The notes beneath the pieces are model-generated. The model made no database searches. It had not been told where the DNA came from and saw nothing but the letters and a program-made list of their open reading frames with translations. Source: an uncultured Prevotella sp. (GTDB taxonomy: Bacteria; Bacteroidota; Bacteroidia; Bacteroidales; Bacteroidaceae). From it: a DNA stretch of 14,555 nt. The stretch covers positions 1 through 14,555 of the forward strand of contig CAMUQM010000034.1 in assembly GCA_947095945.1 (NCBI GenBank). Direction: 5' to 3'. The position numbers were made by a program, and so were the translations under genes. Positions 6,935-13,599 of this stretch are shown piece by piece. Positions within the stretch are counted from its first letter, which is position 1. Every line of letters starts with the position of its first letter.

Positions 6935-6940
6935 ACTGGT

Positions 6941-6947
6941 CCCTCCT
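6941..6947 (-). promoter_or_regulatory. Strong Shine-Dalgarno for the glycosyltransferase gene
   Basis: The minus strand reads AGGAGGG, six bases before ATG 6934 and immediately after the stop codon of the debranching enzyme gene (6949-6951). Strong Shine-Dalgarno sites are rare in this phylum; here it probably allows reinitiation or translational coupling across the 14-bp gap. Confidence 0.75.
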
Positions 6948-6948
6948 C

Positions 6949-8892
6949 TTAAAATTTATACTTCTCAAGTAATTCTAACGTACGGAGCACCTCAGCTACG
7001 TTCATGGCAAAAGAGATAGCTCCACGACCACTGAACGGTGGATTACCGTCAAAGAGTTCAGGCAGTGTACTGAGACAATGGTGAATCATCTCGTCTTCAT
7101 AACCCACCAGCTGACGTTCAACAAAGCTAAGGCGTGTTTGCTTATAAAGTTTCAAGCAAGCTTCAAGGTAGAAGCCACCCAACCAAGGCCAAGCTGTTCC
7201 TTGATGATAGGCAAGGTCACGCTGATGCTGTGGACCCGTGTACATCGGATTGTATCCACCACTCTTTGGAGAAAGGGAACGCAATCCTTTCGGTGTAAGT
7301 AGCTCACGTGTACATACATCCAGCACTCCTCTCTTCTGCTTCTGATCAAGTGGTGAATAATCAAGTGCTACTGCAAACACCATATTCGGGCGTACACTCC
7401 AGTCTATCATTCTACCATCAACATAATCATAAAGGTAACCATACTCGTTGAGGAATGTTTCAACGAATGAAGTCTTACATTTCTCTGCAAGAACTTCAAG
7501 CTCGTTTGCACGCTCTTCATTGCCACACTCCAGTTCCATTGCTGCTGTAAAGCGTAGCGCATTGTACCAAAGAGCATTAAATTCTACAATATATCCAGAG
7601 CGTGGGACAACAGGTTTACCATTGTCCATGGAGTTCATCCATGTAATTGCTTCTCCCTTTGCATCCGCATAGAGTAATCCATTCTCATCCAAAGTGAGGT
7701 TCGGATGCTTGCTTGCCAAGAGATAATCAACGACATCACGTATCAAATCCATGTAGAGTTTCTTACAACTTTCCTTACCAGCCTCCTTTGCATACTGCTG
7801 AATTGACCATATACACCAAAGAGGTACGTCAGGTTTCTCCATCTCGTATATCTTCACGCTGAGTGGCTTACCTTCCATAAACTCACGTAAACCCTTTGCA
7901 GCCGTCTTCATTACGAGCTCGAAGTAGTCCTGCTCTTCGATACTTAATGTAAGACCTGGCAAAGCAATGAACTGATCACGAGCACGACACTTGAACCAAG
8001 GATAGCCCGCAAGGATATAACGTTCATCGTTCTTTGTGCGATTATGGAACTGATGAGCAGCATTGACAAGGCAATGGAAGAAGTTATCACGTGGACTACG
8101 TGATTCCACTTCCTTATCAAACAAGTTCTTCAAAGATGATGTACGGCATTCTGCTGTTGAAGCAGCAAAGACGACACTTTCACCTTTGCTGATATTCATC
8201 TCAAAGTAACCGGGAACATAAAGATCCTCATTAGATGCGTAACCACGTTCCTGCTCCTTGGGATATTCCAATCCACGATACCAATATGGATCAAAGTGAA
8301 ACTCGTTCTTCTTTGAGAATTGCATGTAGAGCGATGGATAACCAGCATACATACAAGTACTGATTCCATTATCCACAACCTCATATGAGCGGTCGGCAGC
8401 ACCATTCTCATGGGTAAACTGGCGAACACTACGGAAAGCAAGGAACGGACGGAACTGCAAAGTAGTCTTTGAGTGCGCCTCTAATAAAGTATAACGAATT
8501 AAGATACGGTCTTCATAGTGTTGGAAGACAACCTCTTTCTTTAATAAAACACCACCTACTCTATAAAGCGTAGTAGGCACAGTATCACAGTCAAATTCAC
8601 GAATGTACTTATGTCCTTGTGGACTAAAGTTATTGCCCTGATACTTATGCAAACCCAGATTGAAAGAGGCACCATGCTGAATGACGGTAGGGTCAAGCGA
8701 ACTCAGCAGTACATGATTCTCATCATCCAATTCAGGAACTGGGACAACAAGCAGTCCATGGTACTTACGTGTGTTGCAATCAACAACCGTCGAACAAGAA
8801 TAGGCACCAGAGCGATTAGTTCGCAATAGCTCTCTGGGAAGCGAATCTTGAAGATTAGTCATCAGAGCTTTTTCAAATTTTAAGTAGCTCAT
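6949..8892 (-). CDS. Glycogen debranching enzyme (amylo-alpha-1,6-glucosidase, GH133-like)
   Basis: First gene of the glycogen operon; it should remove alpha-1,6-linked glucose at branch stubs. The 647 residues have an N-terminal GDE beta-sandwich domain (NRSGAYSCSTVVDCNTRKYHG, about 26-46) and a C-terminal (alpha/alpha)6 domain. The latter starts with AGYPWFKCRARDQFIALPGLTL (295-316) and continues with PRSGYIVEFNALWYNAL (430-446), YHQGTAWPWLGGF (562-574) and LPELFDGNPPFSGRG (610-624), which keeps Glu612. Two motifs differ from the broader family. The usual W-G-R-D-T is R-A-R-D-Q (303-307). The Asp of the expected TWMD motif is Asn420 in TWMNSMDNG. I suspect this is shared within the phylum but could not check. 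Start ATG 8892 fits the family N terminus. Family assignment is secure; the catalytic mechanism of this branch is not. Confidence 0.92.
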   Translation of the reverse strand: MSYLKFEKALMTNLQDSLPRELLRTNRSGAYSCSTVVDCNTRKYHGLLVVPVPELDDENHVLLSSLDPTVIQHGASFNLGLHKYQGNNFSPQGHKYIREFDCDTVPTTLYRVGGVLLKKEVVFQHYEDRILIRYTLLEAHSKTTLQFRPFLAFRSVRQFTHENGAADRSYEVVDNGISTCMYAGYPSLYMQFSKKNEFHFDPYWYRGLEYPKEQERGYASNEDLYVPGYFEMNISKGESVVFAASTAECRTSSLKNLFDKEVESRSPRDNFFHCLVNAAHQFHNRTKNDERYILAGYPWFKCRARDQFIALPGLTLSIEEQDYFELVMKTAAKGLREFMEGKPLSVKIYEMEKPDVPLWCIWSIQQYAKEAGKESCKKLYMDLIRDVVDYLLASKHPNLTLDENGLLYADAKGEAITWMNSMDNGKPVVPRSGYIVEFNALWYNALRFTAAMELECGNEERANELEVLAEKCKTSFVETFLNEYGYLYDYVDGRMIDWSVRPNMVFAVALDYSPLDQKQKRGVLDVCTRELLTPKGLRSLSPKSGGYNPMYTGPQHQRDLAYHQGTAWPWLGGFYLEACLKLYKQTRLSFVERQLVGYEDEMIHHCLSTLPELFDGNPPFSGRGAISFAMNVAEVLRTLELLEKYKF

Positions 8893-8966
8893 GTCTTTTA
8901 AGGTTTATTGTTTGGTTTTTATTTTCTTCTGGTATAAGTCTTTACAGACTTTGCCGTTCGGCTCTT

Positions 8967-8974
8967 CAAAGATA
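8967..8974 (-). promoter_or_regulatory. -7 box of the glycogen operon promoter
   Basis: The minus strand reads TATCTTTG, an exact TAnnTTTG match, 74 nt upstream of ATG 8892. At the -33 distance there is only a poor TTTAATG-like match. Transcription would start near 8960 and run through three genes to the terminator at 4093-4145. Confidence 0.55.
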
Positions 8975-9158
8975 CAAATATTTTTCATAATGGCATTAAA
9001 GTAATATATTATTTTCAGCTTAAGACCTCTCTTTTGATACTTATACGAAGAATATTTAAATATAAGCCTAAATCGGCCAGTAAATAACAAGTCCTTTCTT
9101 CTTTTCAAGAATATTGCACCTTTTACTTTATTGTTGAAATTTTAAATCTAATATATGA

Positions 9159-9312
9159 CAGAAAAAGTCACAAACCTTTAGAGAAAAGTTTACAAGCTTT
9201 TCGGAGAAAGCTTAAGAGCTTTTTGAAGAAAGCTTAAGAACTTTTCGAAGAAAGCTTAAGAACTTTTCGGAGATAGCTTAAGAGCTTTTTGAAGAAAGCT
9301 TAAGAGCTTTTC
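9159..9312. repeat. Tandem array of seven 22-bp units, each a small palindrome
   Basis: Seven contiguous 22-bp units start at 9159, 9181, 9203, 9225, 9247, 9269 and 9291. Units 3-7 are near-identical; units 4 and 5 match exactly. Units 1 and 2 are diverged. The core is AAAGCTTAAGAGCTTT, which folds as AAAGCT/AGCTTT around TAAG, and unit junctions (CTTTTCGAAGAAAG) can also pair. There are no unique spacers, so this is not a CRISPR array. It sits 45 bp after the stop codon of the lipid-kinase-like gene and upstream of the glycogen operon promoter. The rest of 8975-9158 and 9313-9357 is AT-rich with nothing else recognised. Confidence 0.93.
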
Positions 9313-9357
9313 TTCAATAAAAGCAAAAAATAGATAGAGCTAACATAGAAAAGTGTA

Positions 9358-10296
9358 TTAGCTCGGTATGATAAAGTTGATTACTTCTTTCTCAACACCA
9401 ACCGTAAACGTACCAACAGGCGTACCATTCAAGAGACGACCATCCACACTAACAGGTGTATGTTCGGCTATCTGTACGCTCAACTCCTGCGTTCTATAAG
9501 GCATCACATTACGATGATTTAGTATCTTATCCCGCAACAAAAGATACATTCCCTCCATTGCTTGTAGCATCTTTGGCTGAGAAACGATTGAAACATCTAA
9601 CAAACCATTATAAGGAACGGCATTCGGAGTCTGTCCATAGCCTTGAGCATTACCGATACAAACCGTCATCAGGCGCTGCTTAATGCTATCTGTATTGATC
9701 TTCAGCGACATCAGGTAATCCATACGCTGAAACAAAAGCAGAAAGCAAGAGAGGATAAAAGAGATTGTACGTGAAATGAAGAGGTGGCGCATACGACGAC
9801 GAAGACTCATAATATTTGCCACCATACCAATATTTACACAGTTAAGAAAATATCGACGGCAGCGTTCGTTTTTCTTATTTTCATAGCGAATACAGCCAAT
9901 ATCTATTCGTCTTACACGTTTTTGCTTGAGCCAAACAATCGTCTGCTCCATTCGCGATTCATCAAACCCCCAGAAGTGTGCAAAGTCATTCAGTACACCA
10001 TTCGGAATAACACCCAGCGTAATACGCTCGCACTCTTCAGGTTCTAAGAGCATCAGATAGTTGACAGCATCATTCAGTGCAGAGTCACCACCATAGATAA
10101 TAATAGTCTTATAACCATTGCTAATCAGCATACGTACTAACCTATCCACACTGCGAGGATTTTCGCTCTGCACCATATCATATTGAATATTGTGCGCTTG
10201 TAGACAGCGTTCAGTCTGCTCCCAACGCTTTACAGGATTAGCAAACAATCCACCCTTTGGGCAATAAATAATGCCCCATCTTCCTTCCTCTACCAT
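9358..10296 (-). CDS. Diacylglycerol kinase-like lipid kinase (DAGK catalytic domain), divergent
   Basis: Related to soluble bacterial lipid kinases of the DgkB/YegS group, which phosphorylate diacylglycerol or similar lipids at the membrane. The 312 residues show an N-terminal IIYCPKGG (9-16) in place of the usual NPxSG, an IIIYGGDSALNDAVN segment (65-79), LGVIPNGVLNDFAHFWGF (94-111), GLLDVSIV (231-238) and a C-terminal VSVDGRLL (283-290). The nucleotide-binding loop G-G-D-G-T is changed to G-G-D-S-A, and the following G-T-G-N-D is G-V-L-N-D. A hydrophobic stretch at 178-190 is part of the fold rather than a clear membrane anchor. The start overlaps the end of miaA by 7 bases, so translation is probably coupled. 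Family is likely; activity is uncertain because of the altered glycine motifs. Confidence 0.82.
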   Translation of the reverse strand: MVEEGRWGIIYCPKGGLFANPVKRWEQTERCLQAHNIQYDMVQSENPRSVDRLVRMLISNGYKTIIIYGGDSALNDAVNYLMLLEPEECERITLGVIPNGVLNDFAHFWGFDESRMEQTIVWLKQKRVRRIDIGCIRYENKKNERCRRYFLNCVNIGMVANIMSLRRRMRHLFISRTISFILSCFLLLFQRMDYLMSLKINTDSIKQRLMTVCIGNAQGYGQTPNAVPYNGLLDVSIVSQPKMLQAMEGMYLLLRDKILNHRNVMPYRTQELSVQIAEHTPVSVDGRLLNGTPVGTFTVGVEKEVINFIIPS

Positions 10297-11201
10297 AAAC
10301 TCAATATTTCTTCTACTTTATCTTCTATCTTTTGCGCAGCATTTACCCAATGTATCGTAAAGCCACGACGCTCCATACCATGGAACCACGTCATCTGTCG
10401 CTTGGCAAACTGATGAATGGCTATCTCTAACTGTCGAAACATCTCGTCGTAAGATAACTTTCCTATGAGATACTCTGTCACAAACTTATATTCCAGACCA
10501 TAATAAATAAGATCTTCTGCGGGAATGCCTCGTTTCAATAGCCCAGCTATCTCGTCAACCATTCCTTCTTCAAGACGTGCTTTCAAACGATTAGTTATCT
10601 TCTTTCTTCGCATCTCACGATCAATATCCACACCGATTATCAATGAGTCAATCGGTGGACATTGCCGTTCTTCCGTTGGCTTTGTGAGATTATAGGTTTC
10701 TATCTCTATTGCTCGAATAGCACGTTGACAGGAGTCAACATCCGTCTTGTTATGCATAACAGAGTGATTCTTTGCCTTCAAGTCAACGAGTATCGCTGTT
10801 AGCTCCTCAAGTGACTTATCCTCCAAAGTCTTGCGAAGTTCGGGATTCTGTGGCACAGGTGAAAGGCTATAACCCTTCAACACAGCCTCAATATAAAGAC
10901 CAGTACCACCACAAAGAATGGGCAGCACTCCCCTACTCCGTATGTCCTCATAACTATCAAGGAAATCCTGCTGATAGCGAAAGAGATTATACTTCGTTCC
11001 GGGCTCACATATATCTATAAGGTGATAAGGTACTGCATGCCCTTCAACCGTATAATCAGCCAAGTCTTTGCCCGTACCGATGTCCATACCACGATACACC
11101 TGACGGCTGTCAGCACTGATAATTTCAGCATTAAGCCGAGCAGCCAAATGCGCAGCAAGGTCGGTCTTACCCGAAGCCGTAGGACCAAGAATGGTAATCA
11201 T
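10290..11201 (-). CDS. miaA: tRNA dimethylallyltransferase MiaA
   Basis: Transfers a dimethylallyl group to A37 of tRNAs reading UNN codons (tRNA-Phe, in this window, is a typical substrate class). With the start I chose there are 303 residues, the normal family length. The P-loop is GPTASGKT (6-13). ADSRQVYRGMDIGTGK (30-45) carries the catalytic Asp and substrate loop, ILCGGTGLYIEAVL follows near 97-110, and IYYGLEYKF and AKRQMTWF lie near the end. The frame extends 19 codons upstream to ATG 11258. I prefer ATG 11201 because it places MITILGPT at the typical N terminus and because the only visible promoter (-7 box 11263-11270) would start the transcript at about 11258, making the upstream ATG leaderless. 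Its last codons overlap the lipid-kinase-like gene. Confidence 0.93.
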   Translation of the reverse strand: MITILGPTASGKTDLAAHLAARLNAEIISADSRQVYRGMDIGTGKDLADYTVEGHAVPYHLIDICEPGTKYNLFRYQQDFLDSYEDIRSRGVLPILCGGTGLYIEAVLKGYSLSPVPQNPELRKTLEDKSLEELTAILVDLKAKNHSVMHNKTDVDSCQRAIRAIEIETYNLTKPTEERQCPPIDSLIIGVDIDREMRRKKITNRLKARLEEGMVDEIAGLLKRGIPAEDLIYYGLEYKFVTEYLIGKLSYDEMFRQLEIAIHQFAKRQMTWFHGMERRGFTIHWVNAAQKIEDKVEEILSLW

Positions 11202-11262
11202 ACGCTTGTCGAAAGCTATACCCGCAGCTATTCTCTCACCTGTATGTTCGTTCTTCATGTCG

Positions 11263-11293
11263 CAAAGATAACAAAAAAATCCCTGCCAGCAAG
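11263..11293 (-). promoter_or_regulatory. miaA promoter, overlapping the gapA terminator
   Basis: The minus strand has CTTG (11293-11290), then 19 nt, then TATCTTTG (11270-11263), close to the TTTG / TAnnTTTG consensus. Transcription should start at about 11257-11259. The CTTG falls exactly in the loop of the gapA terminator hairpin. Confidence 0.6.
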
Positions 11294-11303
11294 CTGACAG
11301 GGA
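11273..11303 (-). terminator. Rho-independent terminator of gapA
   Basis: On the minus strand TCCCTG-T-CAG pairs with CTG-G-CAGGGA around loop CTTG, with a single internal mismatch, and seven T follow (11279-11273). It lies 65 bp after the gapA stop codon. Confidence 0.9.
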
Positions 11304-11368
11304 CTATTATTTTATCCGCTAATCACTCTCTACGCAAGAGAGGATTGCAGATGACCTTTCGGTTGGTA

Positions 11369-12397
11369 TTACTTCAACTCTGCGAAGTACTTAATTGTAC
11401 GAACCATTTGAGAAGTATAAGAGTTCTCATTGTCGTACCAAGAAACAACCTGTACTTGGTAGCAATCATCGCTGATTTTACTTACCATAGTCTGAGTTGC
11501 ATCGAACAATGAACCGTAGCGCATACCGATGATATCAGAAGATACAATCTCATCCTCTGTATAACCGAAGCTCTCAGTTGCAGCAGCCTTCATTGCAGCG
11601 TTAATGCCCTCAACAGTTACATTGTTACCCTTAACAACAGCAACGAGGATAGTTGTAGAACCTGTTGGAGTTGGGATACGCTGTGCAGAACCAATCAACT
11701 TACCGTTCAACTCTGGGATAACAAGACCGATAGCCTTAGCAGCACCAGTAGAGTTAGGAACGATGTTGCATGCACCTGCACGTGAACGACGAAGGTCACC
11801 CTTACGTTGTGGACCGTCAAGAATCATCTGGTCGCCAGTGTAAGCGTGGATTGTTGACATGATACCTGACTGGATTGGAGCATATGCGTTCAACGCAGCT
11901 GCCATTGGAGCCAAGCAGTTTGTTGTACAAGAAGCTGCAGAAATAACAGTATCAGCTGCAGTCAAAGTCTTGTGGTTTGTATTGAAAACAACTGTTGGAA
12001 GATCGTTGCCTGCAGGAGCAGAGATAACTACCTTCTTAGCACCAGCCTTGAGGTGAGCAGAAGCCTTCTCCTTAGATGTATAGAAACCTGTACACTCGAG
12101 AACTACGTCTACGTTGTTAGCAGCCCATGGGCAGTTAGCAGCGTCCATCTCAGCAGAGATTTTAATCTCCTTACCATCAACGATGATAGAATTCTCAGTA
12201 GCCTCTACAGTGTGCTTACCCTCACCGAACTTACCAGCGAAACCACCCTGAGCAGTATCATACTTCAACAGATGAGCAAGCATCTTAGGACTTGTCAAGT
12301 CGTTAATTGCAACAACCTCATAACCTTCAGCCTCGAACATCTGACGGAATGCGAGACGACCAATACGGCCAAAGCCGTTAATAGCTACATTTACCAT
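11369..12397 (-). CDS. gapA: Glyceraldehyde-3-phosphate dehydrogenase (type I)
   Basis: Glycolytic enzyme converting glyceraldehyde-3-phosphate, NAD and phosphate to 1,3-bisphosphoglycerate in the cytosol; acts as a tetramer. It has 342 residues, the normal length. The Rossmann segment is VAINGFGRIGRLAFR (4-18), with Asp33 after the second strand favouring NAD over NADP. The active site is ASCTTNCLAPMA with nucleophile Cys157, preceded by Ala-Ala rather than the usual Asn-Ala. His184 is the base. The S-loop is KGDLRRSRAGACNIVPNSTGAAKAIG (199-224), and a WYDNENSY motif lies near the C terminus. It has its own promoter, a leader of about 75-80 nt and a strong terminator, so it is transcribed alone, fitting high expression. 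Confidence 0.98.
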   Translation of the reverse strand: MVNVAINGFGRIGRLAFRQMFEAEGYEVVAINDLTSPKMLAHLLKYDTAQGGFAGKFGEGKHTVEATENSIIVDGKEIKISAEMDAANCPWAANNVDVVLECTGFYTSKEKASAHLKAGAKKVVISAPAGNDLPTVVFNTNHKTLTAADTVISAASCTTNCLAPMAAALNAYAPIQSGIMSTIHAYTGDQMILDGPQRKGDLRRSRAGACNIVPNSTGAAKAIGLVIPELNGKLIGSAQRIPTPTGSTTILVAVVKGNNVTVEGINAAMKAAATESFGYTEDEIVSSDIIGMRYGSLFDATQTMVSKISDDCYQVQVVSWYDNENSYTSQMVRTIKYFAELK

Positions 12398-12445
12398 TTT
12401 ACTTTAAATTATTTATAAAAGTTTATAAAAACGATTCTCTTTTTA

Positions 12446-12468
12446 CCTCCTTATAGAAGATTTTCTAT
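12446..12468 (-). promoter_or_regulatory. gapA leader: hairpin followed by a stand-alone Shine-Dalgarno sequence
   Basis: Just after the expected transcript start, the minus strand has a 6-bp hairpin (ATAGAA/TTCTAT, loop 4; 12453-12468) followed by AAGGAGG (12452-12446) and then TAA. The nearest start codon at normal spacing is absent: the gapA ATG is 48 nt further on. Such a perfect match to the anti-Shine-Dalgarno, away from any start, could bind the 30S subunit and protect the mRNA, as the 'Stab-SD' of Bacillus cry3A does. The motif is seen; the role is inferred. Confidence 0.45.
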
Positions 12469-12478
12469 CTTATGATTG

Positions 12479-12486
12479 CAAAGATA
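12479..12486 (-). promoter_or_regulatory. -7 box of the gapA promoter
   Basis: The minus strand reads TATCTTTG, 81 nt before ATG 12397, with a start site expected near 12475. The upstream sequence is an A/T-rich run, and no clear TTTG sits at the -33 distance (CCTGCA is there instead). Confidence 0.6.
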
Positions 12487-12668
12487 CAATTTTTTTTTAT
12501 TTTTGCAGGCGCTTAGCGTATTAATTATTATAAAAAAATGACTCGTTTCGCACACATAGACAATTAGATGCAATATAACCAACCAAGATTGCAAAGTCTA
12601 TATAACAAAAGAAAGGGTATTAGTAAAAGAGCGCAAGACAAACAAACAAATTAACAACAAAATTAATT

Positions 12669-13094
12669 ATGAGCAAACTTATTCAAGAGTTCAAGGAATT
12701 TGCAGTAAAGGGTAATGCTGTTGATATGGCTGTCGGTGTAATTATCGGTGGTGCATTCGGCAAGATTGTTTCATCTATCGTTGACGATATCATCATGCCT
12801 CCTATCGGATGGCTTATCGGTGGCGTTAACTTCTCTGACTTGAAATGGACACTGCCTGCAGTAGAAATTCCCGGAGTAACTGCTCCAACTCCAGCAACCA
12901 TCAACTATGGTAACTTTTTGCAGACATTGCTTGACTTCATTATCATCGCATTCTGTGTATTCATGATGGTAAAGGGTATCAACAAACTCTCTAAGAAAAA
13001 GGAAGAGGAACCAGCTGCTCCAGCACCTGATCCAGAGCCAACTAATGAGGAGAAACTTCTCTCTGAGATTCGTGATTTACTGAAGAACAAGTAA
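12669..13094 (+). CDS. mscL: Large-conductance mechanosensitive channel MscL
   Basis: Inner-membrane homopentamer that opens under high membrane tension and releases solutes during hypo-osmotic shock. The 141 residues have an N-terminal amphipathic helix (MSKLIQEFKEFAVKGNAVD) and TM1/pore helix (about 18-48, with GGAFGKIVSSIVDDIIMP lining the gate). A periplasmic loop (about 50-80) is rich in Pro and Thr. TM2 is about 84-105 (LLDFIIIAFCVFMMVKG). The cytosolic end has the charged KKKEEE cluster, a Pro/Ala-rich linker (APAPDPEP) and a C-terminal helix ending LLSEIRDLLKNK, which forms the pentamer bundle. All parts and the length are typical. Start ATG 12669 is at the canonical N terminus; no Shine-Dalgarno and no clear TAnnTTTG box was found in the 270-bp region shared with the divergent gapA. 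Confidence 0.97.
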   Translation: MSKLIQEFKEFAVKGNAVDMAVGVIIGGAFGKIVSSIVDDIIMPPIGWLIGGVNFSDLKWTLPAVEIPGVTAPTPATINYGNFLQTLLDFIIIAFCVFMMVKGINKLSKKKEEEPAAPAPDPEPTNEEKLLSEIRDLLKNK

Positions 13095-13122
13095 GCAATT
13101 ATCTGAAACACAGATATAAATA

Positions 13123-13161
13123 AGTCCGAAGATTCACTATGGATCTTCGGACTATTTTTAT
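13123..13161 (+). terminator. Rho-independent terminator of mscL
   Basis: Perfect 11-bp arms AGTCCGAAGAT (13123-13133) and ATCTTCGGACT (13143-13153), extendable by two pairs around loop ACTAT, are followed by ATTTTTATT. It lies 28 bp after the mscL stop codon. Confidence 0.92.
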
Positions 13162-13321
13162 TAACAATAGCGCTAATTTCCTTCCATTAAGATTACCAAA
13201 TCACTTTTCCTTTCCGCCTACTTTCATCCTAACATCAGCCTTCTAAAGCTGTTAAAACACTGCTTCAAGACCATGAGCCTTACCCTTTATTCGGTCTAAA
13301 AAGTGTTACTTCTGAATTTTC

Positions 13322-13405
13322 TTCACGATAAAAAAGAATTATTTTCATGAACATAAATATTTTTCTTCATGAAAATAAATATTTTTTTTCACGTAAATAA
13401 TTTGC
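13322..13405. repeat. AT-rich direct repeats of about 22 nt in gene-free stretch
   Basis: Two good copies start with TTCATGAA at 13344 and 13366, exactly 22 apart, each followed by a variant of AATAAATATTTT. Weaker copies start TTCACGATAAA at 13322 and TTCACGTAAATAA at 13388, again 22 apart. Each good copy contains the palindromes TTCATGAA and AAATATTT. The array lies between the convergent terminators of mscL and guaA. The surrounding 13162-13544 has no coding frame, and nothing else was recognised in it. Confidence 0.65.
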
Positions 13406-13544
13406 AATGAATAAAAGACTGTTATGAAACCAACCAACTAAAACAAGACTTTACAACCTGATTATCAATGCAACAAACAATATCTTACACTATCCTAAAG
13501 TCCAATACAATTCCCTTTCTTATTTCTTTATAATATTGTATAAC

Positions 13545-13573
13545 GAAAAATAGGGGCGCAAGTGCGCCCCTAT
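13545..13573 (-). terminator. Rho-independent terminator of guaA
   Basis: On the minus strand ATAGGGGCGC (13573-13564) pairs perfectly with GCGCCCCTAT (13559-13550) around a 4-nt loop (ACTT), followed by T residues (TTTTC). It lies 26 bp after the guaA stop codon. Confidence 0.92.
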
Positions 13574-13599
13574 CATTTCGAGATTGTCTATATTCTATC

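Noticed and set aside
8905..9108. 67-residue minus-strand frame upstream of the debranching enzyme gene
   Set aside because: It spans the predicted promoter and leader, has low-complexity Lys/Tyr/Ile-rich composition and no recognisable motif.
9159..9312. CRISPR array
   Set aside because: Repeats abut one another with no unique spacers, units are only 22 bp, and there are no cas genes nearby.
11972..12418. 148-residue plus-strand frame opposite gapA
   Set aside because: It is antisense to a highly biased, strongly conserved gene and has no family features; the open frame follows from gapA codon bias.
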